This document shows positions 1 through 5,784 of a stretch of 5,784 bases of DNA, one piece after another (the stretch's first letter is position 1; each line of letters opens with the position of its first letter). Source of the stretch: Candidatus Methanoperedens sp. (GTDB lineage: Archaea; Halobacteriota; Methanosarcinia; Methanosarcinales; Methanoperedenaceae); the NCBI GenBank assembly GCA_027460605.1, contig JAPZAN010000038.1, positions 1 to 5,784 of the forward strand, given 5' to 3'. A program made the translations under genes and the position numbers. The notes beneath the pieces are model-generated. The model had not been told where the DNA came from, did not search any database, and worked only from the letters and a program-made list of their open reading frames with translations.

Positions 1-457
1 TGACTGCAAAGGGCAGGTTCCTATCGATTGCACCCTTCCTTTCCCCTGCCTTGAATCCGGGATAGACAAGAAAAAGCGCATACGTTATCCCGCTAAAAAG
101 GATGGCAAGAAAAACAACTATGAAAATCGCAATCGCAATATTCCTGTACTGGAGAAGCCATGCTGTCTTTGGCGAAAAAGTAAGATGCGTAAGCCTTTCC
201 GGAAGCCTGACAAATGTGAACAGGATATACGTTGTTATTAATCCCAGGAACGCTCCGGCAATACCTGCCAACACGGAATAGAACATTGCGTTTGAAATAT
301 ACATTTCATACGACATGGGGATGCGCGCCTGTCTCATCGCCGTTCGCAGGTCCCGGAACTGGTCCTTCTTTGCTTTCATCTTTTCGCCGAGCAGGACAAA
401 TGGCAGCGTCTTTAATTTCTTGAAATAAAATTCGACTTTACTTGCCATTGCGCTCAT
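1..457 (-). CDS. Type II/IV pilus-secretion membrane protein, TadC/FlaJ-like (T2SSF family), N-terminal part
   Basis: This is the 5' part of a gene that continues past the left edge; 152 codons are open without a stop. The family forms the polytopic inner-membrane platform that couples the hexameric secretion ATPase to assembly of a pilus or archaellum-like filament. The visible protein has a basic N-terminus (about residues 1-55, cytoplasmic), a hydrophobic segment at about 57-82, a second at about 106-132, and then the start of the cytoplasmic T2SSF domain, where the family-typical stretch AIDRNLPFAV (residues 143-152) is cut by the window edge. The ATG at 457 overlaps the stop of the ATPase gene as ATGA, which points to translational coupling. 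A second ATG three codons in (448) has GGATGA just upstream and could be the true start. The family is clear; which machine it serves (adhesive pilus, secretion or archaellum-like) is not, because no pilin is visible. Confidence 0.9.
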   Translation of the reverse strand, partial: MSAMASKVEFYFKKLKTLPFVLLGEKMKAKKDQFRDLRTAMRQARIPMSYEMYISNAMFYSVLAGIAGAFLGLITTYILFTFVRLPERLTHLTFSPKTAWLLQYRNIAIAIFIVVFLAILFSGITYALFLVYPGFKAGERKGAIDRNLPFAV

Positions 458-2748
458 CCGGGGATGTTCAACTTCTTTAAAACTTTATCAGGAGTAACCT
501 GGTAATCATGAATGATGGTAGCGATCGCATTGAAATCGGATATTTTGTTATCTACCATGAACTCAAGAATTTTCTGCCTGTTGCTCAGCTCTCTTTTCAA
601 ATCCCCGATATTCCATCCGCGTCTTATCATTACCTCGTTCAGCGCTTTTGATTCGCCCACCCTGTGGAATTTATCTGTCAGGGGGTCCCACGCAAAAATA
701 TCGTTCGTCCTTATATTCCTGGTCGTTGGGTCTATATCTGTAATCTCAACCAGCTTCATATTGCGGCGTGCTCTTTTACCTTTCACGAAGGTTTGCGCCT
801 GGATGCTTATTATATTAAGAGCCTGAATCATCGACCTCGGCACGCTGATTGGGGGATTCTCAAGACGATGTATGGCGCTCGATACCGAATCCGCGTGCAT
901 CGTAGAAAATGTGGTATGACCGGTGCTCATCGCCTGGAAGAGCGTCAATGCTTCCTTGCCCCTGACTTCGCCCACCAGCAGGTATTCAGGTCTCTGCCGG
1001 AGCGCTGCCCTGAGGAGGTCGTACATATCAATACTTCCCCTGCCGTCAGCCGTGAAAGAATCCCTGGTTATCCCCGGGATCCAGTTCGGATGCGGCAGTT
1101 TCAATTCCCGCGTATCCTCAAGTGAGATTATTTTTGCCTGCCAGGGAATGAACAGGGAGACAGCATTAAGAGAAGATGTTTTACCAGAAGCCGTGCCCCC
1201 TGCAAAAATCAGGCTCTTATTGTTCTCGATACACAGCCAGAGATATGCCATTTCCTCTGCCGAGAACGTATTCCAGTTAATCAGGTCAACAGGCGTTATC
1301 GGGACTTCGCTGAACTTCCTGATTGTAAATGTCGCCCCGTGTGTTGTCACTTCAGTGCCGAGTGTCATCTGGATACGGGACCCGTCAGGCATGGTGGCAT
1401 CCACCATCGGTTCTGCTACCGAGACATGTTTACCGCACCTCTGGGCAAGCCTTATGACATAAGAATCCAGCTCACTTTCTGTAAAAAATATGTTTGTGGG
1501 CATATTGGTGTATTTCTTATGGTAAAGGTAGATGGGAATGTCATAGCCGTTAGCGGAAATATCCTCTATCCCGTTGTCATGCATGAGCGGGTCAATCTTA
1601 CCGAATTTAATGAAATCCCTTCGCGTATAATATAGAATTTTTTCAAGGGTTAAAGGGGTTATATCGATTGCATAATCTTTTATTACCTTTCTGACTTTGT
1701 CTGTCAGGATTTTTTCCTTATCCACGTCATTCTTTACATCTTCAAAAAGAAGGACGTCCTTGAGCCTGTCTTTGATTTCCCTGAGGAGCAGGTCTTCGAA
1801 ATCGGAAAGTTTCGGCTCTGCCACATAATACAGATATGAATTTTTTTCAGGATTGAACAGGATTACTACAAAAGAATAGGGTTCGTTCACCCAGTAACGT
1901 TCAATTTCCTTGTATCCTTCCATGCCTTCAAAAGTGACAAGCTCACCGTGCAGCGACTGCTGGTATGTCTCTATATCTTCTGTTTCTTTTGTTAAATAAG
2001 ATTTCAGCCTGGCTAATATAGATTCATGCGATTTTTCAAACGGGACATCTTTCAGCTTCTTTATGCCGGTTTCGACATCTGACAGTAATTTTTCTTCAAG
2101 ATGTTCAAAAGCGGCATGCTTTTCCGGTGTCATCTTTTCTTTGATAATATCCTTTGTCGCATCAGAATCAAGGTGATGCATCAGGCTTTCCACTTCTTCA
2201 GGCAGCCTCTCTTTTTCCAGTTTTGCCTCAGGTTTTATCTCTTTTCTTTTGCTCTTCTTTTTTACAGTTTTTTCTCCCTCTCCACCCGGCTCAATTTTCC
2301 CTGCAGGCTCTTCTAATTCTCGCGGTTCTTTCTCTTGCCCGGTTAATACCGCGCCGCCCTTTTCTGTTGTGGATTTTTCCTTGCCCGCTTCATCTCCGGC
2401 TGGTTTTTTCCTGGTTTTCCCTGAGCCTCCCGATTTTAAGATTTTTTTTGCAGTTTTCAATTCATCTGAAATATCTTCCAGGTTCTCCTGCCCCGTCCTT
2501 GCTTCTTTTAAAACCTCTGCAAGTTCCGTATACCCGGGCGATTTCGCATCCAATAAAGAATATTCTTTTTCATAAGCCGCCAGTTCTTTTGCATTTTTAA
2601 CAAGCTTTGCCAGGTTCTTCTTAAAATTTTCAGAATCAAGAGATGGGTTTTGCAAAGCTAAATCGCTTATGAATTTCTGGATATCCTTCTCATCAGGGTT
2701 TGCAAATTCAGCTATGAATCCGCGCACTTTTTCGCGTATTTCATCCAT
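454..2748 (-). CDS. Type II/IV secretion system ATPase (GspE/TadA/FlaI superfamily), archaeal, with charged N-terminal extension
   Basis: A cytoplasmic hexameric ATPase that would power filament assembly or secretion together with the membrane protein encoded next. The 764 residues divide as follows. Residues 1-105 are mainly helical and acidic/basic. Residues 106-185 are a low-complexity linker rich in Lys, Glu and Gly. Residues 186-500 form the N-terminal domains and include the family-typical DPLMHDNGIEDISANG stretch (386-401). Residues 500 onward are the RecA-like motor. Motor motifs visible are Walker A GGTASGKT (517-524, K523), Asp box EDTRE (544-548), Walker B ending in LLVGEVRG (E594) and His box STGHTTFSTMHAD (608-620, H611 and H618). 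All are intact, so it should be active. The ATG at 2748 lies 8 bp after the preceding gene's stop, with a GGAGG in that gene's last codons. Plain FlaI-type enzymes are roughly 500-600 residues, so the first 185 residues are extra. The order MinD-like, E, F suggests one operon. Confidence 0.95.
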   Translation of the reverse strand: MDEIREKVRGFIAEFANPDEKDIQKFISDLALQNPSLDSENFKKNLAKLVKNAKELAAYEKEYSLLDAKSPGYTELAEVLKEARTGQENLEDISDELKTAKKILKSGGSGKTRKKPAGDEAGKEKSTTEKGGAVLTGQEKEPRELEEPAGKIEPGGEGEKTVKKKSKRKEIKPEAKLEKERLPEEVESLMHHLDSDATKDIIKEKMTPEKHAAFEHLEEKLLSDVETGIKKLKDVPFEKSHESILARLKSYLTKETEDIETYQQSLHGELVTFEGMEGYKEIERYWVNEPYSFVVILFNPEKNSYLYYVAEPKLSDFEDLLLREIKDRLKDVLLFEDVKNDVDKEKILTDKVRKVIKDYAIDITPLTLEKILYYTRRDFIKFGKIDPLMHDNGIEDISANGYDIPIYLYHKKYTNMPTNIFFTESELDSYVIRLAQRCGKHVSVAEPMVDATMPDGSRIQMTLGTEVTTHGATFTIRKFSEVPITPVDLINWNTFSAEEMAYLWLCIENNKSLIFAGGTASGKTSSLNAVSLFIPWQAKIISLEDTRELKLPHPNWIPGITRDSFTADGRGSIDMYDLLRAALRQRPEYLLVGEVRGKEALTLFQAMSTGHTTFSTMHADSVSSAIHRLENPPISVPRSMIQALNIISIQAQTFVKGKRARRNMKLVEITDIDPTTRNIRTNDIFAWDPLTDKFHRVGESKALNEVMIRRGWNIGDLKRELSNRQKILEFMVDNKISDFNAIATIIHDYQVTPDKVLKKLNIPG

Positions 2749-2756
2749 ACTATTTT

Positions 2757-3469
2757 CTATTTCCCTCCGAAGATTGTCCTTGTAAGGCGGTCAACAAAAC
2801 CTTCTTTTTTACCTTTATCTTCGGATTCCGTGAATTTCTCACCGGATATCTTTGCCGCAAGCCTTTTAAAGGCAATCGATGCAGGGGACTTGGGTGTCCT
2901 TACCACAACAGGCGTCTTGAATGCTGCAGAACGCCTGACATTTACATCCTCAGGTATCATTTCAAGGACTCCCAGACCTAAAAGTTCGCTAACCTTATTG
3001 CGGCTGATTTCAGTTTTATCAAGCTCGGCGCGGTTTAAGATTACACCTTCGACAGACTTGCCAAGAAGTTCAGGCATCCGCCATCGAGGAAAGTTCGGGA
3101 TTGACCACAAGAAGAATCCTGTCAGCAATGGTAAGCGGGATTAAACCATCCTTGCTTATACCGGCTGGAGCATCTATCAATACATAATCCATTCCGTCCG
3201 TAAGGCTTGACACTACCTTTTTTAACTTATCTGGGTTCGCTTTCTGGAATCCCTTTAAAGTCAAACCGCTCGGCACTACAAGGAGACCCGCCGGCCCTGA
3301 ATAGGTGGCATCTTTTATTTCCGCTTCGCCGCTTAATACTTCATGCAGCGTTACCTTGCTTTTTTCAAGCCCAAGCATTAGCCCGAGATTTGCCATACCT
3401 ATGTCAGCGTCTATGATTATCGTTTTTTTCGCCTTTTCCCGAGGCTATGGTGTATACCTGAACTGTCAT
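2757..3469 (-). pseudogene. MinD/ParA-like ATPase, broken by two internal deletions
   Basis: MinD/ParA-family (FlhG-like) ATPases bind ATP, dimerise on the membrane and place or regulate cell machines such as pili and flagella. Here the product is spread over three successive frames. Frame A starts at ATG 3469 with MTVQVYTIASGKG and stops at 3404. Frame B (readable from about 3432) has KKTIIIDADIGMANLGLMLG, the Asp-containing DAPAG motif and VVNPELSSMADA, then stops at 3070. Frame C (from about 3074) has ELLGKSVEGVILNR, IPEDVNVRRSAAFKTPVVVR and SPASIAFKRLA, and ends at 2757. At the first junction the P-loop segment expected after GKG is missing; aligned to remembered archaeal MinD, about 19 residues (about 56 bp) are lost. 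At the second, about 7 residues (about 20 bp) after MADA are lost. Restoring both would give about 264 residues, normal for MinD. As read, no functional ATPase can be made. An assembly collapse is the main alternative. Confidence 0.85.
2764..2768 (-). promoter_or_regulatory. Candidate ribosome binding site of the secretion ATPase gene
   Basis: GGAGG lies in the last codons of the broken MinD-like gene, 15 bases before the ATG at 2748. The spacing is longer than usual, so coupling to translation of the upstream frame may matter. There is no other in-frame start nearby (the next Met is residue 206), so the start is well supported even if this site is weak. Confidence 0.45.
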
Positions 3470-3477
3470 GGTTTTGT

Positions 3478-3482
3478 TCCTT
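3478..3482 (-). promoter_or_regulatory. Ribosome binding site of the MinD-like gene
   Basis: AAGGA is placed 8 bases before the ATG at 3469. It supports that ATG as the original start, in agreement with the MinD-typical first residues MTVQVYTIASGKG. The initiation signals therefore remain although the reading frame is broken soon after. Confidence 0.65.
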
Positions 3483-3539
3483 CGACCTGCTTAAGACGGA
3501 AGCTTGTCCGTTTTTCCTGTTTTTCACAAATATAGTCAT

Positions 3540-3556
3540 TAAAGTTTATAACTTTA
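3540..3556. repeat. Short palindrome in the leader region (possible operator)
   Basis: TAAAGTT and AACTTTA form perfect 7-bp arms around the 3-base spacer TAT. The palindrome overlaps the transcription start predicted from the TATA-like box at 3567-3576, so a regulator could act here. In so AT-rich a stretch it may also arise by chance. Confidence 0.3.
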
Positions 3557-3566
3557 TTGATAATTA

Positions 3567-3576
3567 TTATATATAG
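3567..3576 (-). promoter_or_regulatory. Candidate archaeal TATA box for the MinD-like/secretion operon
   Basis: The minus strand reads CTATATATAA, preceded by the purine-rich AAAGA as a possible BRE. It lies about 100 bp before the ATG at 3469; a start some 25 bp downstream would give a leader of about 75 nt. Two alternatives lie in the same AT-rich stretch: ATATAAATATA at 3598-3608, and a second GACTATAT at 3530-3537 that repeats the bases at 3571-3578. The sequence alone does not decide between them. Confidence 0.4.
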
Positions 3577-3614
3577 TCTTTATGATAGTAATGTTCTTAT
3601 ATTTATATGGAGCG

Positions 3615-3653
3615 GTGAATATAAAATAAACGAAGGGGTATGCGCCATACCCC
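3615..3653 (-). terminator. Hairpin with T-rich tail after the hydrolase gene
   Basis: On the minus strand GGGGTATG and CATACCCC pair perfectly (8 bp, positions 3635-3653) around a 3-base loop. They are followed by a T-rich tract (TTCGTTTATTTTATATT) running to lower coordinates. It begins about 40 bp after the hydrolase stop and lies upstream of the TATA-like boxes of the next unit, the place expected for a terminator that separates the two units. Archaea often terminate on T-tracts alone, so the stem may serve RNA stability or protein binding instead. Confidence 0.55.
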
Positions 3654-3692
3654 AGACCGCATAAGCGAGGTGTCGCTTTTAAAACAGCAATA

Positions 3693-4355
3693 TTATTTCA
3701 TCCTTGCGGTTATCCATTCCAGTAATTCATCAATGAGTTCCGGCATTGCGTCGAACATGGCTGTACCATGCAATTTACCATTTATTATATTCAATCTTTT
3801 ATCACCGGGAAATATGCCGTATAATTGCCTGCTGCTCTCTGCCGCATAGGTATCGCCCTCACTTGCGAGAATATAGACAGGACCAGGATATTTTGGCGCA
3901 AGCTCCTGCGCCTGTATTTCCCTGTAATTAAGACCTGCTGATAAAAGCACAAGGAGCCTGACATCCATGTCCACCGATGCCTGCCAGAGAGCAAGGTTTG
4001 CCCCGATACTTGCCCCTGCAATTGCGAATCTTGAAATATCCACATCCTTTTGCCCTGCAAGGAATTCCTTCGCAGATTTTATATCATTCATGGAGTCCCT
4101 GTGGTCGGCGTCCCTGAATTCTTTGTAATCTATTTTTTTCCTGTTTTTATCGATACTCCCGCCATGCCCCCGCAAATCGATTGCAAGGCAGGCAAAACCC
4201 CGTGCCGCAAGACGCAGCGCAAACGTATTCCAGCTCTCTTTTGTCGCAGGCATCATATGCAGCAGGAGAAAAACCGGTGAATTCTCTTTTTGCGGTTTAA
4301 AATAATTCCCTGCTATCAGAACGCCGTCTTTAGTCCTGAATGTAATTTTCTCCAT
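3693..4355 (-). CDS. Alpha/beta hydrolase (serine hydrolase, dienelactone hydrolase-like)
   Basis: A small soluble alpha/beta-fold hydrolase of about 220 residues, presumably an esterase, thioesterase or lipase-like enzyme; the substrate cannot be told. Numbered from the GTG at 4364, visible motifs are an oxyanion-hole loop LLLHMMPA (33-40), DLRGHG (63-68), the nucleophile elbow GASIG (117-121, Ser119), a probable acid Asp171 in ASEGD, and His199 in KLHGTAMF. The triad is thus complete and in the normal order. There is no signal peptide or membrane segment, so it is cytoplasmic. I prefer the ATG at 4355 over the GTG at 4364, because that GTG forms part of GTGAT, a good match to the archaeal anti-Shine-Dalgarno, 4 bases before the ATG. 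It starts 23 bp after the histidine kinase stop and is probably co-transcribed with it. A hairpin follows. Confidence 0.88.
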   Translation of the reverse strand: MEKITFRTKDGVLIAGNYFKPQKENSPVFLLLHMMPATKESWNTFALRLAARGFACLAIDLRGHGGSIDKNRKKIDYKEFRDADHRDSMNDIKSAKEFLAGQKDVDISRFAIAGASIGANLALWQASVDMDVRLLVLLSAGLNYREIQAQELAPKYPGPVYILASEGDTYAAESSRQLYGIFPGDKRLNIINGKLHGTAMFDAMPELIDELLEWITARMK

Positions 4356-4359
4356 GTTT

Positions 4360-4364
4360 ATCAC
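4360..4364 (-). promoter_or_regulatory. Ribosome binding site deciding the hydrolase start
   Basis: GTGAT lies 4 bases before the ATG at 4355 and complements the conserved 3' end of archaeal 16S rRNA (ATCACC). It includes the GTG that would otherwise give a start three codons longer. No such site precedes that GTG. Confidence 0.55.
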
Positions 4365-4378
4365 GTTTTAACTTTTAA

Positions 4379-5784
4379 TTATGGCTTCTTATCTCTTGCG
4401 ATTGGCAGTAAAACATGCACTTTTGTCCCTTTCCCGACCTCGCTTTCAATCCATATTTTTCCGCGAAACGCATCGACGATGTTTTTTGTGATGTACAGTC
4501 CAAGACCTGTTCCCCCGTACTTTCTTGATGCGGACGCATCAGCCTGGTAAAAACGTGCAAACAATCTCGGTATTATTTCCAAAGGAATACCGATGCCATT
4601 ATCGGTCACCATGAGGTGGACAAACTCTCCTTCATCCCAGGCTTTTATTGAGATTTTCCCTCCGGTTGGGGTGAATTTTATTGCATTGTCAAGAAGATTG
4701 CTTATCACTTCTATAAACCTGTCTTTTTCCCCATTGACTTTTGATATTTTGGGTATATCCTTTTCAAATGTAATTTGTTTCGTATCCATCATGCTTTTAA
4801 TATCGTCCACGCAAACCTTTACAATTTCATCCATATCTACAGGCTGGAACCGGAATTCGAGCTTCTCAGCCTGCATCTTGCTGATGAATAATATCGAATT
4901 TATCAGGCGGGTCAACCTGTCGGCGTTCCTGATAATAGCTTCAAGGCTCTTTTTTTGTTCATCCTTTATTAACCCGAGTTTTTCGTCACGCAGTAACTCG
5001 CTGTATCCTCTTATCGAAACCAGCGGGGTTTTCAGTTCATGGGAAACATTTGAAAGGAACTCGCTTTTCATCCTGTCCAGGGACTTTAGCTCCTCGTATG
5101 CCGCCTCCAGTTTTTCATAAGATGTTTTTGCTTCCTGGTACAACCGTGCGTTTTCTATGGCGACGCCTATCTGCCCGCCAATGGATGCGAGAACATCGAG
5201 GTCTTCTTTTGAGACTATTCTCCTGCTTCGGTTTCCGAGGTTCATGGCTCCAACCACTCTCCCTTTGGCCATAAGCGGCGCCCCGACAATTGTTACCAAC
5301 CCCTCTTTTTCTAGATATGGCACAAGATTGCGGCTCGGAAAGTGGTCGATATCGGTGACAAGAGGTTTTTTCGCCAGGACGGCGCCCCCGGCAATACCAA
5401 CGCCCACTTTTATTTCGGAAAACGCCCCGGCAAAATCCATGGAAAGACCGGAAGACGTCTTCAATTTAAGCGTTTTCCCGTCTTCTTCAAGTGTATAAAT
5501 CGCACCTGCATCGGACGATGTCACCTGGATGGTCTTGGCAAGCGCCTCCCTGAAAATCTCATCCAGGTCAAGAGATTCTCTCACCACCCTGTCTATTTCA
5601 AAAAGCGTCTCCAGGGTCTCATCATGGCGCTTAAGTTCAGAATACAACCTGGCATTTTCTACTGCCACTCCAATCTGGCTCCCGATAGAGGATAGAAGAT
5701 CGATATCTTCTTTTCCGAAAATCCTGTGCTTGCGGTTTGAGAGAACCATCGCCCCGCCCACCTTCCCTTTTGCAACAAGGGGGA
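4379..5784 (-). CDS. Sensor histidine kinase with tandem GAF domains, C-terminal part
   Basis: The gene enters from the right edge: the frame is open to the window end and the first visible residues (PLVAKGKVGGAM) are the middle of a GAF domain. No start is in view, and the GTG at 5761 is internal. Numbered from that GTG as 1, the order is the second half of GAF1 (to about 40), a short helix, a complete GAF2 (about 48-210), a coiled-coil (211-235), HisKA with phosphoacceptor H241 in SHELKTP, and HATPase_c with N-box around N355/N359, DNGIGIP (387-393), a FARFYQ F-box region and GGTGLGL (416-422). All catalytic motifs are intact. It ends after the kinase core with no receiver domain, and no membrane segment is visible, so it is probably a cytoplasmic sensor of a small ligand or redox state that signals to a separate partner. 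The hydrolase gene follows after 23 bp. Confidence 0.93.
   Translation of the reverse strand, partial: PLVAKGKVGGAMVLSNRKHRIFGKEDIDLLSSIGSQIGVAVENARLYSELKRHDETLETLFEIDRVVRESLDLDEIFREALAKTIQVTSSDAGAIYTLEEDGKTLKLKTSSGLSMDFAGAFSEIKVGVGIAGGAVLAKKPLVTDIDHFPSRNLVPYLEKEGLVTIVGAPLMAKGRVVGAMNLGNRSRRIVSKEDLDVLASIGGQIGVAIENARLYQEAKTSYEKLEAAYEELKSLDRMKSEFLSNVSHELKTPLVSIRGYSELLRDEKLGLIKDEQKKSLEAIIRNADRLTRLINSILFISKMQAEKLEFRFQPVDMDEIVKVCVDDIKSMMDTKQITFEKDIPKISKVNGEKDRFIEVISNLLDNAIKFTPTGGKISIKAWDEGEFVHLMVTDNGIGIPLEIIPRLFARFYQADASASRKYGGTGLGLYITKNIVDAFRGKIWIESEVGKGTKVHVLLPIARDKKP
5129..5278 (-). repeat. Internal GAF repeat, second copy
   Basis: These 50 codons (PLMAKGRVVGAM to ENARLYQEA) are the C-terminal half of GAF2 and match the GAF1 half at 5633-5782, with 34 of 50 residues identical by eye. 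The two copies are 504 bp apart, which is one GAF domain plus linker and shows duplication of a whole domain unit. Confidence 0.8.
5633..5782 (-). repeat. Internal GAF repeat, first copy
   Basis: These 50 codons (PLVAKGKVGGAM to ENARLYSEL) are the C-terminal half of the first visible GAF domain. They pair with the copy at 5129-5278. More copies may lie beyond the right edge. Confidence 0.8.

Noticed and set aside
2101..2600. Overlapping plus-strand open frames rich in Phe, Leu, Ser and Pro
   Set aside because: They are the complement of the Lys/Glu-rich linker of the secretion ATPase, with no family motifs and no start signals; such frames arise from base composition.
2757..3128. An independent 123-residue protein starting at ATG 3128
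   Set aside because: Its first 17 residues are an out-of-frame reading of the upstream MinD frame. From ELLGKSVEGVILNR on it is the C-terminal part of MinD, so it is a fragment.
3070..3469. Programmed ribosomal frameshifting to join the three MinD-like frames
   Set aside because: Frameshifting can change frame but cannot supply the missing P-loop and the roughly seven residues. The A7 run near 3423-3429 is suggestive of slippage but does not solve this.
3470..3692. Small gene or non-coding RNA in the 223-bp intergenic region
   Set aside because: No tRNA-like fold, no supported short frame with a ribosome binding site; the stretch is explained by a terminator-like hairpin and AT-rich promoter elements.
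4362..4364. GTG at 4364 as start of the hydrolase
   Set aside because: No ribosome binding site precedes it. The GTG itself forms GTGAT, a good site for the ATG at 4355.
4593..5498. Plus-strand open frames opposite the kinase gene
   Set aside because: They lie antisense to well-conserved HisKA, HATPase and GAF coding sequence and show no recognisable domain.
5759..5761. GTG at 5761 as start of the histidine kinase
   Set aside because: The frame stays open to the window edge, and the codons before it (PLVAKGK) match the second GAF domain (PLMAKGR).

Overview
The window reads as archaeal chromosome, most likely a euryarchaeon of the Methanosarcinales or ANME-2 type; this placement is inference, with no 16S or other marker in view. 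The grounds are an archaeal-type pilus/secretion ATPase followed by a TadC/FlaJ-like membrane protein, a MinD-like ATPase gene in front of them, a soluble GAF-GAF histidine kinase of the kind that is numerous in those archaea, GTGAT- and AAGGA-type ribosome binding sites, and AT-rich TATA-like boxes before the leading gene. All genes lie on the minus strand and are described in transcription order, from high to low coordinates.

Unit 1 (5784 to about 3615): the C-terminal 467 complete codons of a sensor histidine kinase (second half of one GAF domain, a complete second GAF, HisKA, HATPase) run off the right edge of the window. An alpha/beta hydrolase follows 23 bp later and is probably co-transcribed. 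A perfect 8-bp hairpin with a T-rich tail lies about 40 bp after the hydrolase stop and probably ends this unit.

Unit 2 (about 3610 to 1, running off the left edge): an AT-rich intergenic stretch with TATA-like boxes leads into a MinD/ParA-like ATPase gene that is broken in two places, then an intact 764-residue type II/IV secretion ATPase with a long charged N-terminal extension, then the first 152 codons of its polytopic membrane partner (T2SSF domain family), overlapping by ATGA. The E and F products would drive assembly of a type IV pilus-like or archaellum-like filament or a related secretion machine. The MinD-like protein would be expected to place or regulate it.

The most notable observation is the state of the MinD-like gene. 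Its three parts lie in three successive reading frames. Family comparison says a segment is missing at each junction: the whole Walker A P-loop at the first and about seven residues of the dimer-side helix at the second. Both losses are 3n+2 bases. Neither a single-base sequencing error nor ribosomal frameshifting can repair this, so the gene looks like a true pseudogene or a two-point assembly collapse, ahead of apparently intact secretion genes.

I saw no RNA gene, CRISPR array, insertion sequence or recognisable novel defence system.
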